The notes under the pieces: generated by a model
Told to the model about the DNA's origin: nothing
The model's database searches: none
The model's input: the letters and a program-made list of their open reading frames with translations, nothing else
Origin: an uncultured Porphyromonadaceae bacterium
Lineage (GTDB): Bacteria > Bacteroidota > Bacteroidia > Bacteroidales > Muribaculaceae
DNA length: 54,487 bases
Reading direction: 5' to 3'
Assembly (NCBI GenBank): GCA_937892215.1
Contig: CALAVE010000002.1
Location: 1 to 54,487, forward strand
Made by a program: the position numbers and the translations under genes
Part shown: positions 34,101-43,314 of the stretch, in pieces
Numbering within the stretch: the stretch's first letter is position 1
Layout of the letters: each line of letters opens with the position of its first letter

Positions 34101-37100
34101 TTAGAGTTGTTTCTGACACCTATGAGCATCACACGGACATCGCTCAGCGACGGGTTGCCGAGCACGGTAACACGATTGTTGGGGTGCTCAGGATCCTGCT
34201 CAGTGAAGCGAGAGAAATACGAGACATCGTCCACTCCGGCCATTTTCTGCTGGTTACGGTTTTTCTTCACCGTAGTGAAGACGTCGAGAGAACAGTCGAG
34301 CATATTCTCGGCGGGCCACACTGTGAGCCTGTCCATGCTGCTGTTAGTGCTATAGTGTCCGGGAGGCGTGACGTGGAGAGGAATCTCGTACTCGTAGTAA
34401 TTGTTCTTCACGTCGGAGCCCAGTCGGATGAACGCCGTAACGTCGCCGTTCTGCAGATTGGTGTTATTGCTGATGAAAGCCTCGTTGTGTATAAACATCT
34501 GCAGTCGCTTATAGATGCGCAGGTCGAGGCTGGTATTACGGTAAACGCCACGAGCGTCACCAGCCTTAAGGCCTTCAATCTTCATCTGCATGGACTGCTC
34601 GTTGAGCTGAGTAATCTGCGACTGGCCAGAATCAACTATACGTGTAACACCCGGCGGGAGCACATAGTTGACCGGTTCACGGCTGGCATTTTCCTCAATG
34701 TTCACAGTGTTGACATTGATGATACCATCGGCCGGCTGGTCGCCACGCAGGTTAAGATTGTAATCATAGTTGCGCCACTCACCACGGACAAGTTCCAGAG
34801 TTGCGAAACGCAAGTGCGTAGTCTCCTTGAATCCGGTCATGAACATACGCATGAAACGAATGGTGGTGAAATCGTTGATAGAGCCCACTTTCTTCTCAAA
34901 TTCCTTGAGAGGGATGCTGAACTGATACCACGTGGCTTCCTGCTGCTGCCCGTTTCGGGTGGTAATTCGATTGCTCTGCTTATCGACTATGTAGTTGCGT
35001 CCCACGACAAGGTCCTGTGGGCGAATTGAGATTTTATACTGGAAGTAACGCTCATACTCGTTGAGCGTGTTGTCTTGGTTGATATCCTCCACATCGGGCA
35101 CGCTACGGGCGCTCTGATAAAGTCCGTCGCTCTGGTCTTCACGCGAGAGCGAGTTGCCCTCGGTTCCGTTATAATGCTTGTAGCGTTCCAGAATGGATAG
35201 CCTCTGCTCGTCGTAGTCGTATCCACGATAGAAGTGATAGTTATCACCCGCGGGGTCGTTGAGCGGCGAGAACGGGTCTTCTTCCATGGTGGCGATGGTC
35301 GCAGGCGACAATTTGGTGCGGAGTTGAGTAACGTAATCCTTATAAGTGGAGAAATTATGTTCTTCGGACGTTGATAGACCATTAAGTCCTACATCCTGAA
35401 GGACGCGCGCGCCTGCGGCATTATCGAAGGCGTAGGTCATGGAGTTCTGCGTGGAGACCTTACCCCAGACCGTTTCCTTGAGATAAGTGCTTGGGAGGCC
35501 GTTAATGGGTAGTCCGTTCTCGTAGAACTTGTAACCGTCCTTAAGAATATCCTCGCTTATCTCACCGAGATTAAAATAGAGGTCGCCCCCATCTTGGTTA
35601 TCAAGGTTCTCGTCGAGGAAGGGGTCGAGCAACCAGAACTGAATATACTCGATGTTAGACTGTTCGAAGTTGGTGTTGTCGAGTTTTCTCATGATACCGC
35701 CCCATCGCTTTTCCGGATTAAGCAGATTTCCCTCAGAATCGATGTTGGCCGCATCCAGATTGTATGGGCCACGCTCCTTTGGATAGAAGGAGAGGTTGAG
35801 AGTCTGTATGGTGGAGAGCTCGCCGTAGTTAAGTTCACGTCCCGGGAACACCTCAGTGTAAGGGATCTCACGCACATAGGGATTAGACAACTGGTCGAGG
35901 TCGTTCTTGATGTAACCGGGCACATAAGTGGAGTTACGCTGCGTGAAGAGTCGGTCGATGTAGTACCAAGCGAGCAGAGAACGATTCTTTCCGTAATCGA
36001 TGTTATTAGAGAGTGATGCCTCGGGGAAGAGAGAGCCCGGCGTGTTGTCGTAAGGCGTTGAGGCGAGGAACCAAGAATAAGGCGAGCGCAGGTCGATTCC
36101 CGACTGAGTGGATTCAAAGTCGTCGATATAAGAGCTGCCGGCGTTAGAGCCAGTCTTGGACTTATGCGGAATGAGCTGAGCGTATTCACCCTGGAAGCTG
36201 AATGTGGAAGGAGCCGTGGCGTTGACGGTGGGAATCTTGTTGAGCAAGTTTGTGAGCCACATGAACTTGGTGTTGTAGGACACGTTTGCGCCCCAAATAG
36301 TGTTTTTGACAAGTTCGGAGCCGATAGACACCTTCTCGGTAAGAGCCTTCTCGCCATAGTGCATGATGGTGGCGCCAATGTTGAAGTCCTTGTTGAAAGC
36401 GTAATTAAGGTCAAGACCGAGCAAAGTCTTTCGCTGCGTGCTATAAGTGGACTGGTTCTCGAGCGAAACGCTCACTGGGGTACCGGCATCGATGATACTC
36501 TGGTTAGTGATGGTGACGGTACCCATATTGTAATCGACAGTGTAGTCGCTGTTCTCAGTAAGCGTCTGTCCACCGGCAGTCACCACCACCGACCCCCGCG
36601 GCACATTCATGGCGTTGAGTTTGATTTGATTTCCCGATGAAGACTGGTACTCACCGGCAAGAACGAACTTGTTCTTGTCCTGATACTGGCGGGCCACCGT
36701 GAGCGTGGAGTCGTAGAGTTCCTGATAAATGTATTTCTCGGCGAGAGCCTCATCGCCGAATTTTTCCTTAAGCCACGAGCCGAAGGGTTCGACCACGGGG
36801 AAAATCACCCTACCTGTGGATGAACTGACGGTATAGCCCTCAATGTAGTCGTAGCGGCCGTCGGGATTGTTCTCACCGTTAGCATCGAGTCGGTCCAGGT
36901 TCATAACCCTGATAAGCGGCTCTCCGCTGATTTTTCCGGTGGGGATGAATGTGAGTTCAGTACCTGTGGTGTCGCTGAGGTACTTAATATTCAGTTTGAA
37001 ATTAGTTTTTTGCATCTGATAGGCACCGAGCGAATAGATATTCTTCATCATAAGGTGCCATAGCGGTGTCTTGGGAGAAGTGGTTGTGGCCTTAAGCATC

Positions 37101-38647
37101 TTCACATAGAGCGAGTGGTCGGTGGAGGCGATATCGCCCGAGAACTCACCCACCTGGTAGGTCTTGCCCCGATAGGTGTACTGGTAAGCGACTGCGAGGA
37201 CCTCGTCGGGGTTGAGGGCCGCCTTGAGCGAGATGTATCCGAGCGAGGCATTGAGTGAATATTCCGAAGAAGAAAGCAGTCGTGCGCTTTCCACCTTCTC
37301 ATAGTCTTTACCGCCGACGAAATCGAAAGCCTGCAAAGGTTCGAGAACAGTAGCCATATCAGAAATGTAACGAGCATCGGGATATTCGTTCTTGAGCACA
37401 TCCAGCATGTTATTGGAAGAGTTGGTTGGGTTCATCTCAGCGAGATTAGCCGTCCAGTGATTGTTACCTAAGTGCTCGTTCTCACCGATGTCCATGAGAG
37501 CCACGAGGTTACGCGACTGTTCAAACTTGCCACGCTTATTGGTAATCCACACCTCGATACGCGTTACGTTGATTCCACTGGAAGTGAGAGGCAACTTAGA
37601 GCACCAAGTGTCGTAATTGTCGCGGAAGAAGTGCGAAAGGAAGAAGTTACGGTTCTGGTCGTACTTGTCGGCGGTGACATAGAACGATGTGGTCTGCGCC
37701 CCACCCTTAGTGTTGACCGTCTGCGTCTGTGAATTCTGCTGCGACACAAGGGCTGTGGCGGTGAGTTTGCCGAACTGCAACTTGGTCTTGATACCGAACA
37801 GAGCCGCGCTGCCCCTAATCAGAGAGGACCCGGTGGTCATACTCACATTACCGGCCTCAAGGTTCTTTATGATTTCATCTTCCTTGCCTTCATAGGCGAG
37901 TTTGAGGTTCTTGGTGTCGAAATCAAAAGTTGCCCCGGTGTTGTAGCTCATGTTGAACTTCATCTTGTCGCCAACGGAAGCGGCGATATTCGCCTGAATC
38001 TTCTGGTCGAAGTCGAAGTAAGTCCTACGTCGTGCCGACACGGAAAGAGCGGGGTTATCAGTCTTGTTGCTCTTGATACCCATGTTGATAGTAACAGAAC
38101 CTGTGGTCTTAAGTTGCACGCCACCCGGTCCGAAAACGGACTCAAGCGGTCCGAGTCCGAACTGCATATCAAGGAAATTGAAGGGATCTTTCTTCTTGTC
38201 GTCCTGAGCCGCATCGGCATTCTTCTGCCGGTAATACTCCTGCATAGACTGGCGCAGCACCATGTTGTTATACTCGTCGGCCGAGAGGATGAACGGAGTG
38301 ATGATGTCGTTGTCGCCAATCTTAGTGTGGATCACATAACATCCGGTGTTGTAATCGTATTCGGCTTCAGTGGTGATATTTTCGGGAGTTTTGAGGTCCA
38401 CCGCATACTCACCGCCATGAAGAGCATCGTAGCCCTGAGGTACAGTGTTGTGAACGCGGAACTGGAGTTGCAACGAGTCGGCGCTTTTTTTTGCGTCGTC
38501 CTGCCATTTTTTCTCGGGCACTTGCGGCGGCGGAGTGATTGAAGGCGACACATACTGTGCAAAAGCACGATAGCCCGAAGCGCCCATCAAGGCACCTCCG
38601 GCAACCATCGCCAATAATATTCTGAACAATCTCCTTCTCCGCATCAT
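31190..38647 (-). CDS. sprA: T9SS outer-membrane translocon SprA/Sov
   Basis: Giant outer-membrane beta-barrel (2485 residues; flavobacterial SprA is about 2400) through which type IX substrates leave the periplasm. A basic signal peptide (MMRRRRLFRILLAMVAGGAL, cleavage near AFAQ) is followed by a long series of amphipathic strands and conserved plug regions. Family features include TTGSVTINMGIKSNKTDNP near residue 180, repeated YxYxYRGK-type strands, SSYIDDFESTQSGIDLRSP near 840 and WVDELRVTDFDQDGGWAAKA near 1540. The C-terminal sequence ends in an amphipathic beta strand. ruvA stands 56 nt upstream, an adjacency also known from flavobacteria, and a T9SS-targeted protease lies just before that. 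No frameshift is seen along 7.5 kb. Confidence 0.97.
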   Translation of the reverse strand: MMRRRRLFRILLAMVAGGALMGASGYRAFAQYVSPSITPPPQVPEKKWQDDAKKSADSLQLQFRVHNTVPQGYDALHGGEYAVDLKTPENITTEAEYDYNTGCYVIHTKIGDNDIITPFILSADEYNNMVLRQSMQEYYRQKNADAAQDDKKKDPFNFLDMQFGLGPLESVFGPGGVQLKTTGSVTINMGIKSNKTDNPALSVSARRRTYFDFDQKIQANIAASVGDKMKFNMSYNTGATFDFDTKNLKLAYEGKEDEIIKNLEAGNVSMTTGSSLIRGSAALFGIKTKLQFGKLTATALVSQQNSQTQTVNTKGGAQTTSFYVTADKYDQNRNFFLSHFFRDNYDTWCSKLPLTSSGINVTRIEVWITNKRGKFEQSRNLVALMDIGENEHLGNNHWTANLAEMNPTNSSNNMLDVLKNEYPDARYISDMATVLEPLQAFDFVGGKDYEKVESARLLSSSEYSLNASLGYISLKAALNPDEVLAVAYQYTYRGKTYQVGEFSGDIASTDHSLYVKMLKATTTSPKTPLWHLMMKNIYSLGAYQMQKTNFKLNIKYLSDTTGTELTFIPTGKISGEPLIRVMNLDRLDANGENNPDGRYDYIEGYTVSSSTGRVIFPVVEPFGSWLKEKFGDEALAEKYIYQELYDSTLTVARQYQDKNKFVLAGEYQSSSGNQIKLNAMNVPRGSVVVTAGGQTLTENSDYTVDYNMGTVTITNQSIIDAGTPVSVSLENQSTYSTQRKTLLGLDLNYAFNKDFNIGATIMHYGEKALTEKVSIGSELVKNTIWGANVSYNTKFMWLTNLLNKIPTVNATAPSTFSFQGEYAQLIPHKSKTGSNAGSSYIDDFESTQSGIDLRSPYSWFLASTPYDNTPGSLFPEASLSNNIDYGKNRSLLAWYYIDRLFTQRNSTYVPGYIKNDLDQLSNPYVREIPYTEVFPGRELNYGELSTIQTLNLSFYPKERGPYNLDAANIDSEGNLLNPEKRWGGIMRKLDNTNFEQSNIEYIQFWLLDPFLDENLDNQDGGDLYFNLGEISEDILKDGYKFYENGLPINGLPSTYLKETVWGKVSTQNSMTYAFDNAAGARVLQDVGLNGLSTSEEHNFSTYKDYVTQLRTKLSPATIATMEEDPFSPLNDPAGDNYHFYRGYDYDEQRLSILERYKHYNGTEGNSLSREDQSDGLYQSARSVPDVEDINQDNTLNEYERYFQYKISIRPQDLVVGRNYIVDKQSNRITTRNGQQQEATWYQFSIPLKEFEKKVGSINDFTTIRFMRMFMTGFKETTHLRFATLELVRGEWRNYDYNLNLRGDQPADGIINVNTVNIEENASREPVNYVLPPGVTRIVDSGQSQITQLNEQSMQMKIEGLKAGDARGVYRNTSLDLRIYKRLQMFIHNEAFISNNTNLQNGDVTAFIRLGSDVKNNYYEYEIPLHVTPPGHYSTNSSMDRLTVWPAENMLDCSLDVFTTVKKNRNQQKMAGVDDVSYFSRFTEQDPEHPNNRVTVLGNPSLSDVRVMLIGVRNNSNSTKDCVVWVDELRVTDFDQDGGWAAKATMNLNLSDIGTVNVGWHRETVGFGSVDQSLSQRRLDDFDQYNVAVQVDMGRFLPEKVKLHAPVYYSYSKQKSTPKYNPLDKDILLSDALESCSTKEQRDSISAYAVTTKVVKSFSISGLKFDVKSKNPMPWDPANFTFSYSFNKQQNVDPDNVYENTNDYRGSFQYSWTPYSKPFKPLERAINAKRKNLKFFREWEFHYLPASISFNTNISRYYYEQQTRNETGIDVYMPANVSKNFLWDRQFALSWNFTKSLSMSFNSNTTAHIMEPIGQVNKKLFPDEYRDWKETVWQSIKGLGTPWHYNQTFTASYKAPFSQIPILSFITANASYNATYTWERGTTVADVFAGNTVANQSSLSIDGRLALDQFYSKIPYLKEVDNRFSSGVKKKTTTKKAKKFTRTFKLRSDTTLTVKHNINSKKIKVSATTGSNKPFDLHYKTIDDNTIEILDTVNQSIKLTVMESLPRKNFFTELAQYTCRFLMSVRSINVRYKDTRSLSIPQFIPEVGDIFGQNSHYDVMAPGLDFAFGFTDESYIRRIKERGWLLADETMISPALYSRAKEFNAEIQLEPIKGLKITLTGNRTDNRTNQIHFMYDDMNTIYSGSYTKTHVAIATALRGLNVKDDYQSSTFNKFLENIPVVAERLQSQYVGRNYPSSGFLSGTAYANQVFDPENGGVNIAGSDVLIPAFMAAYSGRNAKSYTLNPFPAIREILPNWRVTYDGLGRIPWLKKRFKSVTLTHAYQCTYQVGSFNSFSDWVTIGNGLGFTQNALTNAPIPSSPYNISSVTLTEKFAPLIGLSATMNNDLTLNAEYRDERTITLNATAGQVVEAAQRSLVIGAGYKIANFNTILKIKKKQTGVSNDLTLNFNFKFANNTALIRKIETNTAQPTSGARSLGINFTANYVVSSKITLGAYFDHQVNTPLISSSAYPTTNSNYGISINLSLAK

Positions 38648-38703
38648 CTGGGAAAAAAATCAATAATCCAATGCAGCCACCGCCCAGGCTGGAGCAGATG
38701 TAA

Positions 38704-39285
38704 CTACATCATTTTCAAAGCCTTCTTAATAGCTTCCTCCACACCGACGTCAGGTTCCCGCATAAACAATTTCTTCAGAGCCTTATGCGACATCTGCTGG
38801 GTGAACCCGAGCATAACAAGTGCAGCCAGAGCCTCATCATAAACGGCACCTTTACCCTCACCCATATCAATTAACGAATCACCTGCCACATTTATTTTAT
38901 CCTTGAGGTCAACAATTATTCTTTGAGCCGTTTTCGCGCCCACCCCCTTGACCGATTTCAGCGCGCCCACGTTGCCCTGCGCGATAGCCTGCTCCAAATC
39001 GCCCGAAGTGAGCGAAGAAAGAATCATTCGAGCCGTGTTAGGTCCCACACCACTGACGGTGATGAGCAAAAGGAAGAGTTCGCGCTCTCTCCTATCCACG
39101 AAACCGAAAAGCAGATGAGCGTCTTCGCGGATAGCCTCGTAGATGTAGAGACGCGCCTCCTTGAGGTTCTGCAAGCGAGTGTAGGAATTAAGCGAGATAT
39201 TAATCATAAAACCTATACCATGATTGTCGATAACGACATAGGCAGGATTAAGTTCGGCGATTTCACCACTAATAAATTCGTACAT
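38704..39285 (-). CDS. ruvA: Holliday junction branch migration protein RuvA
   Basis: Tetrameric DNA-binding subunit that holds four-way junctions for the RuvB motor. The 193 residues have the N-terminal OB fold (MYEFISGEIAELNPAYVVID, G-IGFMINIS), two helix-hairpin-helix units (LITVSGVGPNTARMIL at about 74-89 and LKSVKGVGAKTAQRIIVDLK at about 108-127), and the C-terminal three-helix domain (ALAALVMLGFTQQMSHKAL) that touches RuvB. It starts 26 nt after the S8 protease stop and ends 56 nt before sprA. ruvB is not in the window. Confidence 0.97.
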   Translation of the reverse strand: MYEFISGEIAELNPAYVVIDNHGIGFMINISLNSYTRLQNLKEARLYIYEAIREDAHLLFGFVDRRERELFLLLITVSGVGPNTARMILSSLTSGDLEQAIAQGNVGALKSVKGVGAKTAQRIIVDLKDKINVAGDSLIDMGEGKGAVYDEALAALVMLGFTQQMSHKALKKLFMREPDVGVEEAIKKALKMM

Positions 39286-39311
39286 ATTATAACGTTCGAT
39301 TAAGAGTTATA

Positions 39312-41483
39312 TCACTTAATAATCATCTTATCAACAAAGCCAGCGCGCTCAGGCTCAGCGACCTTAACGAGATACACACCCGGCCGGAGGACATCTGTAA
39401 GGTCGAGGGCGATACGCGGGCCGGTGCAGACGGACGAGAACACCTGTGCCCCGTCGAGTGAAAAGACCGACACCGTAAGAGGCTGGGAGGAATCAACGCT
39501 GAGTACAAAGGAGCCATTGCTTGGATTAGGATAGAGCGATGGTGACAAGCGGACCACGTCTTCGATTACCGTAGGTTCATCGCTCTGCGAGAGGAGGTAG
39601 CGCACCCCCTCGGCCACATCCAGTTTCCCATAGCCCCACACTTCGGGGTTGCCGTCGGTCACGACCTCGTCGCGCAGGCAAGAATTTTGGAGCACCTCCT
39701 TAATCTGTGCCGCGGTAAGGTCGGGCTTAACCTGCAGCCACACCGCCACAGCACCGGCCACCACCGGAGTTGACATGGAAGTGCCATAGATTACGCCATA
39801 GGGATAATCCACGTCATCCACGTTCTCAAAGAAACTGTAGCCCTTTCCGTACTGACGCGACTGCGTGTCGTATCGGCTATATGAGGACTCTATTACGTAT
39901 CCCGGCGCGCAAACATGTGGTAGCCTATTGCCAAAAGCATCGGGGCCATAAGAGGAGAAAGCCGCGATGGCATCCATGGGGCTGAGATTATAGTTGACCG
40001 TGCCCCGCTCTGCTTCCACAACAGTCTTAGTGACATAAGCCCCCACAGAAATCACGCTTGGTCCGGTGGCAATGTCGCTAATGGACTTTTCGCTGTTGCC
40101 CCTGACGTATCCCGCAAAACCGCTGTCGGTGAGATAAATGCTGCTATTAGTCCAGGCCTCGATCACCGTACCGGCCGCGGCACCATAATGAACGGCGATG
40201 AAATAAGAGCGGTTAACCGCGGTGACGATGGGCATCAGCAGAGAGTGGAAACGACCGTTATACTCCTTTTCGGCACCCACATAGACCGTTCCGGTGAAAT
40301 ACTTTGCAAACTCGGTATCTGTTTCGCTACTGATTTCCACCAACTCATCCTCCGGGAGGTCCTTAAACATCTGCGAGCGGTAGAGAGTGCTCTTGGTATT
40401 GTAGTCAACCACAGTAAAATAGAAATCGTGAGTAGCGTCGGAATGGGACCACACACTAACGTACCCGTTATAGAAATAGCCATTGGGATTAACGAGCACA
40501 GAGTGCAGCGTATCGGTTTCTGCCTCAATAGATTTCAGATAATGGACCGGTTTGTTACCATCATTTCCGGCGCTGAGGATACATAGGCGGCCTTCGCCGG
40601 AAGCCTCTTCAAAGACTTGGCTGAGGAATGAAGTTCCGTCGTGCGCCCAGTCGTTGGACCCGATACTCAGGTTAATAACAGCCGGTTTCCCCACCGAGGC
40701 GGCATAATTAAAGATATAGTTAACCGCATCGGCAATGTTGGCATCGGTGAAGCTATCCTCAGGCATTCCACAAAGCACAAGGTCGGCATCGGGGGCGACA
40801 CCTTCGAATCCGTTACGGAAGCTACCGGCGGCCGTGCCTGCGGTGTGCGTGCCGTGTGAGGTCAGATTGTTGTCGGCTTCGAGAGAGGCAATCTCGTCGG
40901 GGGTGACAAATTCGCTTCCCGGCAGGGTGTTACCGTCGATAACAGGGTGATTCCCCGTGTCATCGGCAGGCAGATAGACAGCCTTGACACGCAAAACTCC
41001 CTCGTCATCCTTAAAATTAATGTGATTGAAGTCGATACCTGTGTCGATTACGCCCACCACGACGCCCTTTCCGGTGTATTCAGTGCCTTCAAGCCCAACG
41101 GAAGAGCCATCGTGCAGACCGGAGACCCCTGATTTCACCAAAGCCACATCGTTAGTGAGAGTAACATTCTGAGCCAGCGCCGAGGCCTTGACTGAGCGCA
41201 AAGCCGCCAATCCGTTCACGTGCGAAAGAGGGATGGTGACAGTAGCCACGGTCCCAAATCGCGAATTTACCACGCCTCCAAGACGGGTGATGTCGGCCAA
41301 AGCCTGCTCGTTATCAAACTTCACAAACGCATGTACCGTGGGAACGGCAGAAGCCGGAGCGGAGAGCCGCTCAGCCCGGTGCTCGGTCTGTCTTAACCGG
41401 ATGCGCGAGCCCACAGTCATAGAGGCTGACATGCTTGCCGCCAAGCCCAGAAACATGATGAATGCTACCAATATACGTTTCAT
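39312..41483 (-). CDS. Secreted S8 (subtilisin-like) serine protease with T9SS type A sorting domain
   Basis: Extracellular protease of 723 residues. Signal peptide (MKRILVAFIMFLGLAASMSA), an inhibitor-like propeptide region (about 45-120), then the S8 domain: Asp147 in VIDTGIDFNH, His210 in SHGTHTAGT, oxyanion Asn307 in SAGNDG and Ser569 in YGTSMSTP. A large insert between 310 and 480 resembles the lid domain of Bacteroidales and streptococcal S8 enzymes. From about 648 the type A C-terminal domain (LYPNPSNGSFVLSV ... LDLTDVLRPGVYLVKV) marks it for type IX export and surface attachment. It is followed after 26 nt by ruvA and then sprA, so a substrate and its translocon lie on one likely transcript. 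Confidence 0.94.
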   Translation of the reverse strand: MKRILVAFIMFLGLAASMSASMTVGSRIRLRQTEHRAERLSAPASAVPTVHAFVKFDNEQALADITRLGGVVNSRFGTVATVTIPLSHVNGLAALRSVKASALAQNVTLTNDVALVKSGVSGLHDGSSVGLEGTEYTGKGVVVGVIDTGIDFNHINFKDDEGVLRVKAVYLPADDTGNHPVIDGNTLPGSEFVTPDEIASLEADNNLTSHGTHTAGTAAGSFRNGFEGVAPDADLVLCGMPEDSFTDANIADAVNYIFNYAASVGKPAVINLSIGSNDWAHDGTSFLSQVFEEASGEGRLCILSAGNDGNKPVHYLKSIEAETDTLHSVLVNPNGYFYNGYVSVWSHSDATHDFYFTVVDYNTKSTLYRSQMFKDLPEDELVEISSETDTEFAKYFTGTVYVGAEKEYNGRFHSLLMPIVTAVNRSYFIAVHYGAAAGTVIEAWTNSSIYLTDSGFAGYVRGNSEKSISDIATGPSVISVGAYVTKTVVEAERGTVNYNLSPMDAIAAFSSYGPDAFGNRLPHVCAPGYVIESSYSRYDTQSRQYGKGYSFFENVDDVDYPYGVIYGTSMSTPVVAGAVAVWLQVKPDLTAAQIKEVLQNSCLRDEVVTDGNPEVWGYGKLDVAEGVRYLLSQSDEPTVIEDVVRLSPSLYPNPSNGSFVLSVDSSQPLTVSVFSLDGAQVFSSVCTGPRIALDLTDVLRPGVYLVKVAEPERAGFVDKMIIK

Positions 41484-41572
41484 AAAAAAGTCATTAAATC
41501 ACACCACTTGGAGCGAAATTCGCCCAATACGGCAATTTGGGTATAAAGATAGTTGAAAAATCGCGAATAACA

Positions 41573-41611
41573 AAATTCCCGGCCTGCTGAAGTTCAGAAA
41601 GCCGGGAATTT
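41573..41611 (-). terminator. Terminator after the TPR gene
   Basis: AAATTCCCGGC (41573-41583) and GCCGGGAATTT (41601-41611) form a perfect 11-bp stem. On the minus strand it is followed by TTG and a T-rich stretch, 31 nt after the TPR stop. Confidence 0.8.
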
Positions 41612-41642
41612 AAGTTTATGACTACCTGAGTAACCGCCAGAT

Positions 41643-43268
41643 TTACTTCATCTGATTAACGAAGTCGCGCAGCGGCTGGTTATCAGGGTCATACTCAAGC
41701 CAATTCTTATAATACTGCTTAGCGGCTTCCTTGTCACCCTTGTTAAAGTAGTAGGTAGCTAGGTAGTTGTAGGCACTGATAAACATGTTGGCATAGTCTG
41801 ACTTGTCCTCCTTGGAAGAGAGAAGCTGGAGCAACTCGTTGTAGGCCGGGATAGCCTTACCTGTGTTCTCACCCTCGGCAAGTTTCTCAACACGAGCCAT
41901 CTGGTTAACGATACGCACGTTTCCGGGAACCTGGGAGTTAACGTCGGCCAGGTACTCTCGAGCGCTTGAAATGGCAGCATTCTTAACTGACTCGTCCCCG
42001 GTGGTCACAGCCAGGTTGTAGTAGCAAACAGCGAGTTCATAGAGGTCGTTGGCCTTGTAAGCGCCGCTGTCGATAACCTTCTGATAGTAGTAGGCCGACT
42101 TCTCGTAATCCTTAGCAGCGGCATAGGTGTCGCTGAGGTTGCGTAGCAGGTCCACGTTCTTGGGGTTGAGTTCGATAGCCTTCTCATAGGCAGCAACAGC
42201 CTCGTCGGGGAAACCGGCCTTCTGAAGAGCCTCGGCATAGTCGGTGTAGTCGCGCACCTCGTAATCCGAACCGGCAGGTTTAGCCATTGCGAAGAAAGCC
42301 TTACCCATCTCAGCAGCCTGCACCCAATCCTGAAGAGCTACCAGATTGTAGAGCTGCATGCGGCGCATGTAGAACACGTTCTCGGCTGGAGCACCGGGCT
42401 TGTTTACGATGCTTGTAGCCAAATCGTAAGATTCCTTGTACTTGTTTCCGAAGAAGAGCAGCTGCACGTAGCGCACCTCGTCCTGGATGAAGTGGTTGGG
42501 GTTCTTAATGTACTGTCCGTACTGCTCGGCGGCCTTCACACCCTGATTGTCCTTATAGAACATTTCAGCGAGTTGGCGTTGTACCAGGGCAGAGTTGGGA
42601 CGCTTAGCGAGAAGCTCCTCCAGGCGTCCGATAGCCATGTCGGGGTTCACGTTGAAGTAAGTGTTGGCATACTTCACATAAGCCTCGATGTTGTCGGGGT
42701 CGTAGGTCATAGCCAGCTCATATTGTCCGGCTGCGTCACCCCATGCCTGCTTGTCGGCATAGGTGTCGCCCTCGAAGATGTAGGAATCGGGGTCTTTAGC
42801 CTTCCACTTACGCGCGTTAGCGATAAGTTTGGTAATATCTTTAGCGTAAGTGGTGGGGTTCACGTCGTAGTAAGCGCGGGCGATAGCAGTCTCAAGGGCC
42901 GCGTCTTTCTTAGAAAGCTTACGAGCCTCCTTGAACTTCTCGTCGGCGGCCTTGGCGTTGCCCGACTTCAGTGCTACCGCACCGAGTCCCACGATGTTGT
43001 AGGGGTTCTGCGCATTGGCAGCAAAGCCCTTATCGAAAAAGCCTTGAGCCTGTGCGGTATTGCCGTTGTGAAGAGCGATTTGTCCCAGATAGTAGAATGC
43101 CTCGCTCTTGTCAGTGGATGCGTTGTCGAGGTTACGCTCAAGAAGCTCCTTGGCGTTGTCGAGCTGCCCGATTTTGTAGTACTCAATACCATCCTTGTAA
43201 CCCTGAGCCATAGTGCTCAACGATGCTCCCAAAACTAAGAGGGAAGCTGCAAAGATCTTGATTTTCAT
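41643..43268 (-). CDS. Periplasmic tetratricopeptide-repeat protein
   Basis: Exported scaffold protein of 541 residues. Signal peptide MKIKIFAASLLVLGASLSTMAQ, then TPR units nearly throughout: a first pair at about 25-95 (YYKIGQLDNAKELLERNL, EAFYYLGQIALHNGNTAQAQ), a middle set (GDAAGQYELAMTYDPDNIEAYV, about 178-199; RLEELLAKRPNSALVQRQLA), and a C-terminal set (DEAVAAYEKAIELNPKNVDLL, about 363-383; KGDKEAAKQYYKNWLEYDPD). Such proteins bind partners rather than catalyse. It follows the PstS-like lipoprotein gene after 46 nt and ends at a strong terminator. In other Bacteroidales related TPR and PstS-like proteins sit near ExbB/ExbD/TonB genes, from memory; none is here. Confidence 0.88.
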   Translation of the reverse strand: MKIKIFAASLLVLGASLSTMAQGYKDGIEYYKIGQLDNAKELLERNLDNASTDKSEAFYYLGQIALHNGNTAQAQGFFDKGFAANAQNPYNIVGLGAVALKSGNAKAADEKFKEARKLSKKDAALETAIARAYYDVNPTTYAKDITKLIANARKWKAKDPDSYIFEGDTYADKQAWGDAAGQYELAMTYDPDNIEAYVKYANTYFNVNPDMAIGRLEELLAKRPNSALVQRQLAEMFYKDNQGVKAAEQYGQYIKNPNHFIQDEVRYVQLLFFGNKYKESYDLATSIVNKPGAPAENVFYMRRMQLYNLVALQDWVQAAEMGKAFFAMAKPAGSDYEVRDYTDYAEALQKAGFPDEAVAAYEKAIELNPKNVDLLRNLSDTYAAAKDYEKSAYYYQKVIDSGAYKANDLYELAVCYYNLAVTTGDESVKNAAISSAREYLADVNSQVPGNVRIVNQMARVEKLAEGENTGKAIPAYNELLQLLSSKEDKSDYANMFISAYNYLATYYFNKGDKEAAKQYYKNWLEYDPDNQPLRDFVNQMK

Positions 43269-43314
43269 TTCAGTAAAAATTTATAGAGTTTGTAATTATT
43301 TAAGTTCAGTTTTA

